64,000 bases of DNA from Kineosporia sp. NBRC 101731 (GTDB taxonomy: Bacteria > Actinomycetota > Actinomycetes > Actinomycetales > Kineosporiaceae): contig NZ_BSTC01000005.1 of the NCBI RefSeq assembly GCF_030269305.1, forward strand, positions 468,340 through 532,339, written 5' to 3'. Numbering within the stretch: the first letter of the stretch is position 1; each line of letters starts with the position of its first letter. Of the stretch, positions 49,019-57,051 are shown piece by piece. The notes beneath the pieces are model-generated. The model did no database searches. It was not told where the DNA came from and saw nothing but the letters and a program-made list of their open reading frames with translations. The position numbers and the translations under genes were made by a program.

Positions 49019-50053
49019 ATGCCCGCTCCCGCGGACCGTGAAAAGGCTCTCGAAGCCGCTCTTGCCCAGATCGACCGGCAGTTCGGCAAGGGCTCGGTGA
49101 TGCGTCTCGGCGACGACACGCGTCCCCCCATCGAGATCATTCCGACCGGCTCCATCGCGCTCGACATCGCCCTCGGCATCGGTGGTCTGCCGCGTGGCCG
49201 GGTGGTCGAGATCTACGGCCCGGAATCATCCGGTAAGACGACCGTGGCCCTGCACGCCGTGGCCAGCGCCCAGCGCGCCGGGGGTATCGCCGCCTTCATC
49301 GACGCCGAGCACGCCCTCGACCCGTCCTACGCGGAGAAGCTCGGCGTCGACACCGACGCCCTGCTGGTCTCCCAGCCCGACACCGGTGAGCAGGCGCTGG
49401 AGATCGCGGACATGCTGGTCCGATCCGGTGCGCTCGACATCATCGTCATCGACTCCGTCGCGGCCCTGGTGCCGAAGGCTGAGATCGAGGGCGAGATGGG
49501 TGACAGCCACGTCGGTCTGCAGGCCCGCCTGATGTCGCAGGCACTGCGGAAGATCACCGGTGCGCTGAACAACTCGGGCACCACCGCGATCTTCATCAAC
49601 CAGCTGCGCGAGAAGATCGGCGTGATGTTCGGGTCTCCCGAGACCACCACCGGTGGTAAGGCGCTGAAGTTCTACGCCTCGGTCCGGCTCGACGTCCGTC
49701 GCATCGAGACCCTGAAAGACGGTACCGACGCTGTCGGTAACCGCACCCGGGTCAAGGTCGTCAAGAACAAGATGAGCCCGCCGTTCAAGCAGGCCGAGTT
49801 CGACATCATCTACGGCCAGGGCATCTCCCGTGAGGGAGGCCTGATCGACATGGGTGTCGAACACTCGTTCATCCGTAAGTCGGGTGCCTGGTACACGTAC
49901 GAGGGCGACCAGCTCGGCCAGGGTAAGGAGAACGCGCGCGGGTTCCTGCGCGACAACCCCGACCTGGCGAACGAGCTGGAGAAGAAGATCAAGGAAAAGC
50001 TTGGTGTGGGCGCAAAGGTGGACGCCCCCGCCGAGGTCGCGGTCAGCTTCTGA
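49019..50053 (+). CDS. recA: Recombinase A
   Basis: RecA forms filaments on single-stranded DNA, drives strand exchange and triggers LexA self-cleavage. 344 residues. It begins with the family's [12 protein letters not shown] after a short N-terminal helix; Walker A is GPESSGKTT (about residues 66-74), the Walker B strand is [12 protein letters not shown], and loop 2 is [26 protein letters not shown]. The C-terminus is normal, with no intein. GAGGTGA lies about 10 nt before ATG 49019. It is controlled by the SOS box at 48805. Confidence 0.98.
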   Translation: MPAPADREKALEAALAQIDRQFGKGSVMRLGDDTRPPIEIIPTGSIALDIALGIGGLPRGRVVEIYGPESSGKTTVALHAVASAQRAGGIAAFIDAEHALDPSYAEKLGVDTDALLVSQPDTGEQALEIADMLVRSGALDIIVIDSVAALVPKAEIEGEMGDSHVGLQARLMSQALRKITGALNNSGTTAIFINQLREKIGVMFGSPETTTGGKALKFYASVRLDVRRIETLKDGTDAVGNRTRVKVVKNKMSPPFKQAEFDIIYGQGISREGGLIDMGVEHSFIRKSGAWYTYEGDQLGQGKENARGFLRDNPDLANELEKKIKEKLGVGAKVDAPAEVAVSF

Positions 50054-50068
50054 TCCCGGTGACAGCAC

Positions 50069-50116
50069 GCCCAGGGTTCCGGCCGACCTCCTCCGGTACC
50101 GGTCGGAACCCTGGGC
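50069..50116 (+). terminator. Hairpin between recA and recX
   Basis: GCCCAGGGTTCC (50069-50080) pairs exactly with GGAACCCTGGGC (50105-50116), with an alternative inner stem CCGACC/GGTCGG. No T-run, so partial termination or mRNA stabilisation is likelier; this would lower recX relative to recA. Confidence 0.65.
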
Positions 50117-50173
50117 GGGCCCATCACTGGGCGCACCTCCCGACCCTCCGGGGTCAGAAAAGGTGAAGTAGGC

Positions 50174-51433
50174 ATGACCGAAGACCAGCGACGGTCCCGG
50201 GGTGTCCCGGAGGGGGGCACCCCGGGGCTGGCGTCTGTCCACGATCTCTTCTCCGGCCGTCCAGGTGGCGCCGCGAAACGCAGCACGGGGAAGAGCGCCA
50301 GGAAAGACGACGCTTCCAGCAGCGAGGTCGTCAGTCTCGACGGCACGAAGCTGAATCGGCACGACCTGCGCGACATGATCGCCCAGAAGGAAGCCGAGTG
50401 GCGTGAAGCCCCGGCCGGTGACGACGATCCCGGTCAGGCATCCACCGGGCCGGAGCTGCAGCCGCAGTGGTCCAACCCCGACTGGGTACCTCGCGCGAGC
50501 AGAGCCGCGGACGATGATCCGGCGGGTGCTCACGACCGTGGCGCCGACCAGGGTTTCGAGGGCGAGACCCGCCGTGGCCGAACGGCTTCGGGTGGTCGTG
50601 GCGCGGTCGGGCGTGGCGTCTCCGGCCGGGGTGCCCGGGGGCGTGATCCTTCCGGCCGTGACTTCTCTGGCCGTGGTTCCTTCGACCGAGACGCTTCAGA
50701 GCATGACTCTTCGCGGCCTGACTCTTCGGATCGTGACTCCTCGGACCAGGGTTCTTCGGGTCGTTCCTCGGGTCGGCGTTCTTCCGGCGGGGGGTTCGGG
50801 CGACGGGGCGGCCTGAATCGCGGCGCTGGCTTCGGCCGACCGGGGGCCTCGCGTGACCTGGATGCTGATCCCGAGGCTTCCGACGCCGCCGACGGTAGTG
50901 CCGAGAAGACCCGCCGATCGGCCCGGCCGTCGGCCGACCCGACGGAAGACGCCCGGGAGATCCTGCTCAAGCAGCTCTCGGCCGGTCCGCGCACTCGTGC
51001 GCAACTGGCGAAAGTGCTGGCACAGAAGGAGATTCCCGACGACGTCGCGGCGGCGGTGCTCGACCGGTTCGAAGAGGTCGATCTGGTGGACGACGCTGCG
51101 TTCTCCCACCAGTACGTCGAGAACCGGCACACCGGGCGGGGACTGGCCAAGCGGGCCCTGGCCTATGAACTGCGGCAGAAGGGCGTCGCTGAGGAGACGG
51201 CCCGCGAGGCGCTCGACACCCTCAGCTCCGACGACGAACTCGCCACGGCTCGTGAACTCGTGCGGAAGAAGGCCCGCAGCATGACGAAGGACGACCCGGA
51301 ACGCCGCATGCGCCGCCTGGCCGGCATGCTCGCGCGCAAGGGCTACAGCTCAGGCATCGCTTATCAGGCCATCCGTGAGGAATTGGCCGATCTGGGCGCC
51401 GAGGGTCTGCTCGATCACCCGGACTTCGACTGA
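50174..51433 (+). CDS. recX: RecX with long disordered N-terminal extension
   Basis: RecX binds and caps RecA filaments. The RecX domain is the last 165 of 419 residues: AREILLKQLSAGPRTRAQLAKVLAQ, VDDAAFSHQYVENRHTGRGLAKRALAYELRQKG, and RRLAGMLARKGYSSGIAYQAI. The first 250 residues are low complexity, with SGRD/SGRG/SDRDSSD repeats around residues 150-190 and GGGFGRRGG later. Actinobacterial RecX proteins often have extensions, but this one exceeds the domain itself. ATG 50174 follows AAAGGTGAAG. It is 120 nt behind recA. Confidence 0.93.
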   Translation: MTEDQRRSRGVPEGGTPGLASVHDLFSGRPGGAAKRSTGKSARKDDASSSEVVSLDGTKLNRHDLRDMIAQKEAEWREAPAGDDDPGQASTGPELQPQWSNPDWVPRASRAADDDPAGAHDRGADQGFEGETRRGRTASGGRGAVGRGVSGRGARGRDPSGRDFSGRGSFDRDASEHDSSRPDSSDRDSSDQGSSGRSSGRRSSGGGFGRRGGLNRGAGFGRPGASRDLDADPEASDAADGSAEKTRRSARPSADPTEDAREILLKQLSAGPRTRAQLAKVLAQKEIPDDVAAAVLDRFEEVDLVDDAAFSHQYVENRHTGRGLAKRALAYELRQKGVAEETAREALDTLSSDDELATARELVRKKARSMTKDDPERRMRRLAGMLARKGYSSGIAYQAIREELADLGAEGLLDHPDFD

Positions 51434-51814
51434 GCCCCGATCGCCATGGTGGTTCGGTGGAATCCGTCGGCGCGGCGAATTCACGCGAGCTCTTGCTCAG
51501 AGCCCCTTGATCTGCTCCGGATGCGTGCTCCTGGCCTGGCCGTCAGAAAAGATGGCCCGGTCACGAACCACGGTAAAGGGTCCATGCCCGGAGGTTCTGC
51601 CTGATCGGCAACCTGGCCGGCGGTCGCGCCCGGGGAGGTTTTGCATGATCACGAACAGGTCCTGCCGGCCCTGCGCCAGGGAAGTGGGGCACGTCCCGGC
51701 CGAAGGCTGAGACTGCCTGATCACGGAAAGGATCTTGGGCACCGGCTGTAGGGAGTGGCAGACCGGCGCGAGCGACGGGGCAGGTTCGCCCCATCGCTCG
51801 CGTACGACAGGTGA
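51434..51814. other. Intergenic region with three spaced copies of the dispersed element
   Basis: A 380-nt gap between convergent recX and the PRC-barrel gene with no credible gene. It holds three same-orientation members of the TGATCA-core family at 51595-51612 (TTCTGCCTGATCGGCAAC), 51639-51655 (TTTTGCATGATCACGAA) and 51712-51729 (ACTGCCTGATCACGGAAA), spaced 44 and 73 nt apart. Confidence 0.55.
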
Positions 51815-52297
51815 TCAGGGCGCGAAGTTTCCGTTGCCCTGCAGGGTCACGTCGTGGGGTTCGTCCGCACGCGTTGCCCCGGTGCCGAAAGCGGCCTCGT
51901 GGCCTCGCCCGGTGAAAGGCACGTCATCGTCCGTCGGAGGGGTGGCGAGCGGTTCACCCTCGCTCGCGGTCGTGATGCGGGTGTGTCCGTCGAAGGTGTG
52001 GAAGAACTCGTGCAGCCGCGCCACCTGCGCGTTCGACAGGGCGCCGTCGTGCGGCTCGATGTGGGGCTGGTTGTCCAGCACGTCACCGGAGAAGGGCAGG
52101 GTCAGTCGTTCCTGGTCGTCGCGGAGCCCGCCGGCCGGTACGAAGGCCGTCGCGTCGCCGGAGATGATGGACAACCAGTCGAAGGTATGACCGGAATCGT
52201 TGAAATACACCCCACTGACGTCTCCGAGGTGCTCGCCCCGGGCGTCGTGGATCGGACGGCCCACCAGCTCACGGGCCTCTTGAGGCTTCACGTTCAC
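51815..52297 (-). CDS. PRC-barrel domain protein (paralogue 1)
   Basis: A 160-residue protein. The N-terminal half fits a PRC-barrel: VNVKPQEARELVGRPIHDARGEHLGDVSGVYFNDSGHTFDWLSI. The C-terminal half carries ALSNAQVARLHEFFHTF and ends AFGTGATRADEPHDVTLQGNGNFAP. It shares both segments with the 52903 gene. GTG 52297 follows AAGGAGGAG closely; an upstream in-frame extension is not supported. PRC-barrel proteins bind RNA or protein partners, often under stress; the role here is unknown. Confidence 0.8.
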   Translation of the reverse strand: MNVKPQEARELVGRPIHDARGEHLGDVSGVYFNDSGHTFDWLSIISGDATAFVPAGGLRDDQERLTLPFSGDVLDNQPHIEPHDGALSNAQVARLHEFFHTFDGHTRITTASEGEPLATPPTDDDVPFTGRGHEAAFGTGATRADEPHDVTLQGNGNFAP

Positions 52298-52409
52298 GTC
52301 TCCTCCTTCGTCGTGCAGCCCGGGAGTCCCGGGAAAACCAGTCTGCTGCGGCCCTCCGGGAACACCACTTGAGACCGCCACGACTGAAATCTCTCTGAGA
52401 TCACCGACC

Positions 52410-52422
52410 TACCGTCGCGACC
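52410..52422 (+). promoter_or_regulatory. Leaderless promoter of the 52423 small gene
   Basis: TACCGT (52410-52415), 7 nt, then ATG 52423, with no Shine-Dalgarno. The same TACCGT hexamer precedes the marR gene. Confidence 0.5.
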
Positions 52423-52722
52423 ATGACTGGCTCGATCCATGACCTGATCATCGGAGCGGGCCCGGCACCTTCTTCGAGACCTACCCACGCCGACGAACGG
52501 GTCGAGACCGCAGCCGTGGTGCACGTCGCGGGGGCGAGCCCGATCGAGCCGACCTGGCGCACGCACTCGTGGGGGCGCCTGCGGGTCGACGTGACCACCG
52601 GCGAGGCGGTGGTCACCTTCCTGGTGCTGCGGGAGTCCGCGGGCGCGAACCTCGAGTCGGAGCTTGAGGACGCGGTCCGCGGGCATCGGGGGCGGCCTGC
52701 GTCCCGAGCGCGTTCACCGTGA
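52423..52722 (+). CDS. Hypothetical small protein (99 aa)
   Basis: A 99-residue frame divergent from PRC-barrel gene 1. Its central part has strong third-base G/C bias and a beta-rich pattern (WGRLRVDVTTGEAVVTFLVLRE), followed by an Arg-rich tail. I recognise no family. The leaderless promoter just before the ATG supports the start. It lies between the two PRC-barrel paralogues and ends before a large inverted repeat. Confidence 0.5.
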   Translation: MTGSIHDLIIGAGPAPSSRPTHADERVETAAVVHVAGASPIEPTWRTHSWGRLRVDVTTGEAVVTFLVLRESAGANLESELEDAVRGHRGRPASRARSP

Positions 52723-52833
52723 TCGACGAGCTCCTGCTCGCCCCGGGCGGAAAGCCCGACAGGAAAGCCCTTCTGGCGCGCCGAAGCGCCTGGATGCCAA
52801 GGCGCGGTGACCATGAACGCTCGGCCACCTTCC

Positions 52834-52886
52834 CGTTCGTGATCATGCGATCCCCCAGGGGCTGGGGGATCGCATGACCACGAACG
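52834..52886. terminator. Bidirectional terminator built from two inverted copies of the dispersed element
   Basis: A 24-bp stem (52834-52857 with 52863-52886) has one mismatch and a 5-nt loop. The arms contain TTCGTGATCATGCGAT (52836-52851) and its near-exact reverse complement (52869-52884). It lies between convergent genes ending at 52722 and 52903. Confidence 0.85.
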
Positions 52887-52902
52887 AGGATGGGGTCGCG
52901 CT

Positions 52903-53400
52903 TCAGGGCGCGTGGTTGCCGGTGCCCTGCAACGTCACGTCGTGGGGTTCGTTCGGTCCGGGAGCGCCTGTGCCGAAGGCGGTTTCGTGGGCCCGGCCCT
53001 TGAACAGCGTGTGTGGGTCGGGCACCGTGTTCGGCCGGGGGAACTGTGGTGCGCCCTCATGCGCGGTGGTGAAGTGCTCACCCGAGAAGGTGCCGAAGAA
53101 CTCGTGCAGCCGGGCCACCTGCGCGCCGGACAGCACGTGGTCACGTGGCTTGATCCGGGGCATGGCGCGGATGTCGTCGGAGAGCAGGGGCACGAGCAGG
53201 CCCCGGGCGAACGGCTTGATCCGGGTGGCCGGGACGAAGGCGTCCCGTTCCACGAAGAAACTGGTGCTGAACGACATCCAGGCCGGAACGCCGGTGGCGT
53301 CGTCGAACCAGATCCCGTCGGCCTCGCCCACCATCATCTCGGTGGCGTCGAAAACAGTGAGGCCGACGTATGTCCGGGCTTCTTCACTGGTCAGAGTCAT
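52903..53400 (-). CDS. PRC-barrel domain protein (paralogue 2)
   Basis: A 165-residue protein with the same two-part layout as the 51815 gene: PRC-barrel-like N-terminus (TSEEARTYVGLTVFDATEMMVGEADGIWFDD), then VLSGAQVARLHEFFGTF and the terminal AFGTGAPGPNEPHDVTLQGTGNHAP. The shared middle and tail are better conserved than the barrel. ATG 53400 follows GGAGGAG. It lies between the terminator of gluABCD and the 52834 hairpin, so it is its own transcription unit. Confidence 0.8.
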   Translation of the reverse strand: MTLTSEEARTYVGLTVFDATEMMVGEADGIWFDDATGVPAWMSFSTSFFVERDAFVPATRIKPFARGLLVPLLSDDIRAMPRIKPRDHVLSGAQVARLHEFFGTFSGEHFTTAHEGAPQFPRPNTVPDPHTLFKGRAHETAFGTGAPGPNEPHDVTLQGTGNHAP

Positions 53401-53421
53401 GACTCCTCCTTCGCCGGAGCG

Positions 53422-53484
53422 CCTCTGCGAAAGGCACCGGTGCGAGGAGTTCAGTCTCCCGCGCACCGGTGCCTTCGGCAGAGG
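53422..53484 (-). terminator. Terminator of gluABCD
   Basis: A long hairpin: CCTCTGC (53422-53428) with GCAGAGG (53478-53484) and AAGGCACCGGTGCG (53431-53444) with CGCACCGGTGCCTT (53462-53475). It lies between the gluD stop and the next minus-strand gene. Confidence 0.8.
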
Positions 53485-53501
53485 GTGTTCGCCCGATCGG
53501 G

Positions 53502-54410
53502 TCAGGCGGTGGTGCTGCCCGCACTGCTGGGATCGAGATGGATCGGGTTGATCCCGCGCCCGGCCGACCGGCGCGACATCCGCCGCTCGGCGTAGACCGC
53601 CAGCTGGGACAGGGCGAAGTTGATGATGATGAAGATCAGGCCCACCAGCAGTAGCGTCTGCAGCGGGTTGTTCGCCGTCTGGAAGATCCGCTTGGCCGTG
53701 GTGAGCAGCTCGTCGTAGCCACCGATGAACGAGATCAGCGACGTGTCCTTGAGGATCACCACGATCTGGCTGATGAGCGCAGGCAGCATCGTGCGGAACG
53801 CCTGGGGCAGCTGGATCTGGACCATGGTCTGCAGCGGCGTCAGGCCGATGACGAGCCCGGCCTCCCGCTGGCCCCGCGGCAGCGACGCCACCCCGGCCCG
53901 CAGGATCTCCGCGATGACCACCGAGTTGTAGGCGGTCAGACCGACCACCACGTACCAGAGGGCGTTCTCGCCGGGCAGCGGGTCGTAGTTCACGCCCAGG
54001 TCGGGCAGCAGCTGGTAAGCCATGTAGATCAGCACGATCACGGGCAGGCCACGCAGGACCTCGATCACCACGACCAGCGGCACCCGCGGGGCCGGGCGGA
54101 ACATCACCCGGGCCACACCCAGGATCGTCCCGATCGCCACGGACAGCACGATCGCCAGTGCGGCCGCTGTCATGGTCTTCCGGAAACCGCTCCACAGGAT
54201 TTCCCAGACCGGGTCGAAGAGCTCGTCCGACGGGTCGAACAACGGGGCCCAGCGCTCGCGGTCGAACTGGCCCTGGTCGTTCAGGCGCGCGTAGACCACG
54301 TAGGCGACGGCCAGGACAGCCAGGCCGACGGCGATGCTGCCGATCAGGGCCCGCCGGCGGGCCTTGGGCCCCGGGGCGTCGTAGAGGACGCTCAGCTGCG
54401 ACGTGCTCAT
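53502..54410 (-). CDS. gluD: Glutamate ABC transporter permease GluD
   Basis: A 302-residue permease of the polar amino-acid transporter (HisM/GltK) type. After a cytosolic N-terminus and first helix (ALIGSIAVGLAVLAVAYVVYA), the conserved core includes ETLRGLPVIVLIYMAYQLLP-like (EVLRGLPVIVLIYMAYQL), the EAA-loop LRAGVASLPRGQREAGLVIGLTPLQTMVQIQLPQAFR, and KDTSLISFIGGYDEL. ATG 54410 overlaps the gluC stop (ATGA). It is the fourth gene of the gluABCD operon, known for glutamate uptake in Corynebacterium; substrate specificity here is inferred. Confidence 0.93.
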   Translation of the reverse strand: MSTSQLSVLYDAPGPKARRRALIGSIAVGLAVLAVAYVVYARLNDQGQFDRERWAPLFDPSDELFDPVWEILWSGFRKTMTAAALAIVLSVAIGTILGVARVMFRPAPRVPLVVVIEVLRGLPVIVLIYMAYQLLPDLGVNYDPLPGENALWYVVVGLTAYNSVVIAEILRAGVASLPRGQREAGLVIGLTPLQTMVQIQLPQAFRTMLPALISQIVVILKDTSLISFIGGYDELLTTAKRIFQTANNPLQTLLLVGLIFIIINFALSQLAVYAERRMSRRSAGRGINPIHLDPSSAGSTTA

Positions 54411-55072
54411 CGCAGGATCACCGCCTTGCGCTCGAGATACATGAGAAGCAGCCCTGCGGGAATGGTGATCAGCAGGAAGAAGAAGCCGATGCTGAGGTAG
54501 ACCGGGGTCGGGTCCTGCCCCCGGGAGCTGGTCAGCAGGATGGCGTTGCCCAGCAGGTCACCGCTGACGCCGAAGGCACCGAGGATGGCCGAGTTCTTGA
54601 TCATCGCGATGATGACGCTGCCGACGGGCGGGATCGCGGTGCGGAAGGCCTGCGGCAGGATCACCGAGCTCAGGTTCTGGGTGAAGGTGAGGCCGATCGC
54701 CCGGGCGGCCTCGGCCTGGCCGGCGGGGATGGCGTTGATGCCCGACCGCAGCGCCTCACAGACGAAGGCCGCGGTGTAGATGATCAGCGCCGCGCAGCCG
54801 AACGTGTAGTAGGACTGGTTGATCCCGATCTCGGGCAGTCCGAAGGCGATGAGGAACAACACGACCGTGAGGGGGCAGTTGCGCACCACGTTCACGTACA
54901 TCGTGCCGACACCCCGCAACGGTGCCACGGGGGAGACCCGGAACCCGGCGACGACGGTTCCCAGGGCCAGGGTCCCGAACATGCAGATGATGCAGATGCC
55001 AAGGGTTTTCAGGAATCCCTGGAAGAACAGGTCGAAGTTCTCCGTGATGACGTTCATGACCAGTGACTCCAA
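54407..55072 (-). CDS. gluC: Glutamate ABC transporter permease GluC
   Basis: A 221-residue permease with five hydrophobic segments: FFQGFLKTLGICIICMFGTLALG, VVRNCPLTVVLFLIAFGLP, then the EAA-loop LRSGINAIPAGQAEAARAIGLTFTQNLSSVILPQAFR. It forms the membrane channel together with GluD. It begins 75 nt after gluB; the gap holds a 13-bp hairpin. Confidence 0.93.
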   Translation of the reverse strand: MESLVMNVITENFDLFFQGFLKTLGICIICMFGTLALGTVVAGFRVSPVAPLRGVGTMYVNVVRNCPLTVVLFLIAFGLPEIGINQSYYTFGCAALIIYTAAFVCEALRSGINAIPAGQAEAARAIGLTFTQNLSSVILPQAFRTAIPPVGSVIIAMIKNSAILGAFGVSGDLLGNAILLTSSRGQDPTPVYLSIGFFFLLITIPAGLLLMYLERKAVILR

Positions 55073-55093
55073 TCAGCTCGAGGGCATCGCCGG

Positions 55094-55126
55094 GCCCGGC
55101 ACCGGGGGTCGGACCCGGTGCCGGGC
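55094..55126 (-). other. Intercistronic hairpin gluB-gluC
   Basis: GCCCGGCACCGGG (55094-55106) and CCCGGTGCCGGGC (55114-55126), a perfect 13-bp stem with a 7-nt loop. Such hairpins after binding-protein genes stabilise the upstream mRNA and lower downstream expression, giving excess binding protein over permease. Confidence 0.7.
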
Positions 55127-55147
55127 ACGGTCAGTAGCTCAGCGGAA

Positions 55148-56068
55148 TCAGGCGCAGGCGTCAGCCGTGGGCAGGGTGGGCACGGTCGAGCCCTCGACCT
55201 TGCCGGCCGTCTCGGTCCAGGCTTCCTCGTACGAGCCGTCCTCCGACGCCTTCTTCAGCGTGTCGACGATGTACTGGCAGAAGGCGGTGTCGCCCTTCTT
55301 GATGCCGATGCCGTACGGCTCCTTGGTGAAGGTGTCGCCGACGACCTTGAACTTGCCCTCGGACGCGCCGACCAGGCCCAGCAGGATGACGTTGTCGGTC
55401 GTGACCGCGTCCACCTGGTTCGTGCGCAGAGCGTCCGCACACTTGCTGTAGACGTCGAACGTGACGAGCTGGCTCTTGCTCGCCAGGTACGAGCTGATGT
55501 TGTCGGCGGGCGTGGAGCCGGCGACCGAGCAGACCTTGAGGTCGGGGTTCGCCTTGAAGCTCTCCGGTCCGGTGATCGCGCTGTCGTCGCTGCGCACCAT
55601 GACCTGCTGGCCGGCCTCGTAGTACGGGCCGGCGAACGTGATCCGTTCCTTGCGCTCGTCGTTGATCGTGTAGGTGGCGGCGACCAGGCTGACCTCGCCG
55701 TCCTCGATCTTGGTCTCACGCACGGCGGAGGGGGTCTCCACCCAGGTGATGTTGTCGTCGTCGATGCCCAGGCCCTCGGCGATGATCTTGGCGATCTCGA
55801 CGTCGAAGCCCTCGGGCTCGTCGGTCAGGCCCTTGAGGCCGAAGCCGGGCTGGTCGAACTTGGTGCCGATGGTGATCTTGCCGGCCTTCTGCAGGGTCTC
55901 CATCGTCGTACCGGCCTCGAAGGTGGCCTGGGTGGCCTCCGCGTCGCCGGTGTCGTCGCTGTCGCTACCCCCGCCGCAGGCGGTGAGGGCCAGGACGCCG
56001 ACCGCGACCACGGCCGCGACCTTGGCGGTGCGCAGGCGGCGGGGGGAACGCAGGGTGCTGGTCTTCAT
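55148..56068 (-). CDS. gluB: Glutamate ABC transporter substrate-binding lipoprotein
   Basis: A 306-residue lipoprotein: signal peptide KVAAVVAVGVLALTACGGGSD with lipobox LTAC, then an SBP_bac_3 domain (GTKFDQPGFGLKGLTDEPEGFDVEIAKIIAEGL; ERITFAGPYYEAGQQVMV). It captures glutamate outside the membrane and delivers it to GluCD. I placed the start at ATG 56068; an in-frame TTG at 56080 is an alternative. It is separated from gluA by 36 nt. Confidence 0.93.
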   Translation of the reverse strand: MKTSTLRSPRRLRTAKVAAVVAVGVLALTACGGGSDSDDTGDAEATQATFEAGTTMETLQKAGKITIGTKFDQPGFGLKGLTDEPEGFDVEIAKIIAEGLGIDDDNITWVETPSAVRETKIEDGEVSLVAATYTINDERKERITFAGPYYEAGQQVMVRSDDSAITGPESFKANPDLKVCSVAGSTPADNISSYLASKSQLVTFDVYSKCADALRTNQVDAVTTDNVILLGLVGASEGKFKVVGDTFTKEPYGIGIKKGDTAFCQYIVDTLKKASEDGSYEEAWTETAGKVEGSTVPTLPTADACA

Positions 56069-56104
56069 CGTGTGCGCCAATCTCTTGGTTGGTGTCGAAA
56101 ATGC

Positions 56105-56911
56105 TTAGTGCGTCAGGATCTTGGAGAGGAAGTCCCGCGCCCGGTCGCTGCTGGGGCTGGTGAAGAAGGTGCTCGGCGGCGCCTGTTCGACGATCTGGCC
56201 GTCGGCCATGAACACCACGCGGTCGGCGGCCCGGCGGGCGAAGCCCATCTCATGGGTCACCACGACCATCGTCATTCCTTCCTTGGCAAGGGAAGTCATG
56301 ACGTCGAGCACCTCGTTGATCATTTCCGGGTCGAGCGCGGAGGTGGGCTCGTCGAAGAGCATCACCTTCGGCTTCATCGCCAGGGCCCGGGCGATCGCCA
56401 CGCGCTGCTGCTGGCCACCCGAGAGCTGAGCCGGGTACTTGTCCTTCTGGGTGGCCACGCCGACCCGCTCGAGCAGGGCCAGGGCCTGCTGCTCGGCGTC
56501 GGCCTTCTTGGCCTTGCGCACCTTGATCGGGCCCAGCGTGACGTTCTCGAGAACCGTCTTGTGGGCGAACAGGTTGAACGACTGGAATACCATTCCGACG
56601 TCGGAGCGGAGATTGGCCAGGGCCTTGCCCTCTTCCGGCAGCGGCCTGCCGTCGAGTTCGATCGTTCCCGTATCGATTGTTTCGAGCCGGTTAATCGTTC
56701 GGCACAGGGTTGACTTCCCTGAACCGGACGGACCGATCACCACGACCACCTCTCCCGCGGTGACGGTGAGATTGATGTCGCGCAGTACGTGCAGGGCGCC
56801 GAAATGCTTGTTGACGCCGGTCAGCCTGACCAGTGCCGCCTGGTCGCCGGGCTCATTGACACTCTTTGATGTCACTGAATCATCGCCCGGTGCAACGTTT
56901 TCGGCCGTCAT
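56105..56911 (-). CDS. gluA: Glutamate ABC transporter ATPase
   Basis: A 268-residue ATPase: Walker [20 protein letters not shown]-loop [16 protein letters not shown], signature [17 protein letters not shown], Walker [16 protein letters not shown]-loop [20 protein letters not shown]. It is the polar amino-acid (GlnQ-type) class. ATG 56911 is chosen because AGGAGGAGGA lies just upstream, inside the longer frame starting at 56932. First gene of gluABCD, divergent from the response regulator; a 21-bp inverted repeat lies in between. Confidence 0.95.
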   Translation of the reverse strand: MTAENVAPGDDSVTSKSVNEPGDQAALVRLTGVNKHFGALHVLRDINLTVTAGEVVVVIGPSGSGKSTLCRTINRLETIDTGTIELDGRPLPEEGKALANLRSDVGMVFQSFNLFAHKTVLENVTLGPIKVRKAKKADAEQQALALLERVGVATQKDKYPAQLSGGQQQRVAIARALAMKPKVMLFDEPTSALDPEMINEVLDVMTSLAKEGMTMVVVTHEMGFARRAADRVVFMADGQIVEQAPPSTFFTSPSSDRARDFLSKILTH

Positions 56912-56995
56912 TGCTGATTCCTCCTCCTGCATGGTGTATCTGGAAGGTAGGGAAGATGGGGGTGCACCGAAAAGGTGAATTGAGGATCCTCTGAG

Positions 56996-57016
56996 GTCAC
57001 GTACTGATTACGTGAC
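56996..57016. promoter_or_regulatory. 21-bp perfect inverted repeat in the gluA / response-regulator divergent promoter
   Basis: GTCACGTA (56996-57003) and TACGTGAC (57009-57016) with spacer CTGAT. It is placed about 40 nt before the response-regulator start and 85 nt before gluA, and could be bound by the adjacent response regulator or a nitrogen/carbon regulator. Confidence 0.6.
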
Positions 57017-57051
57017 TTCCCCGAAACACCCGAAGGGGCGATGGTAGGAAG

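Noticed and set aside
51434..51814. CRISPR array, because of repeated spaced motifs
   Set aside because: Repeats are too diverged and short, spacing is irregular, and there are no cas genes in the window.
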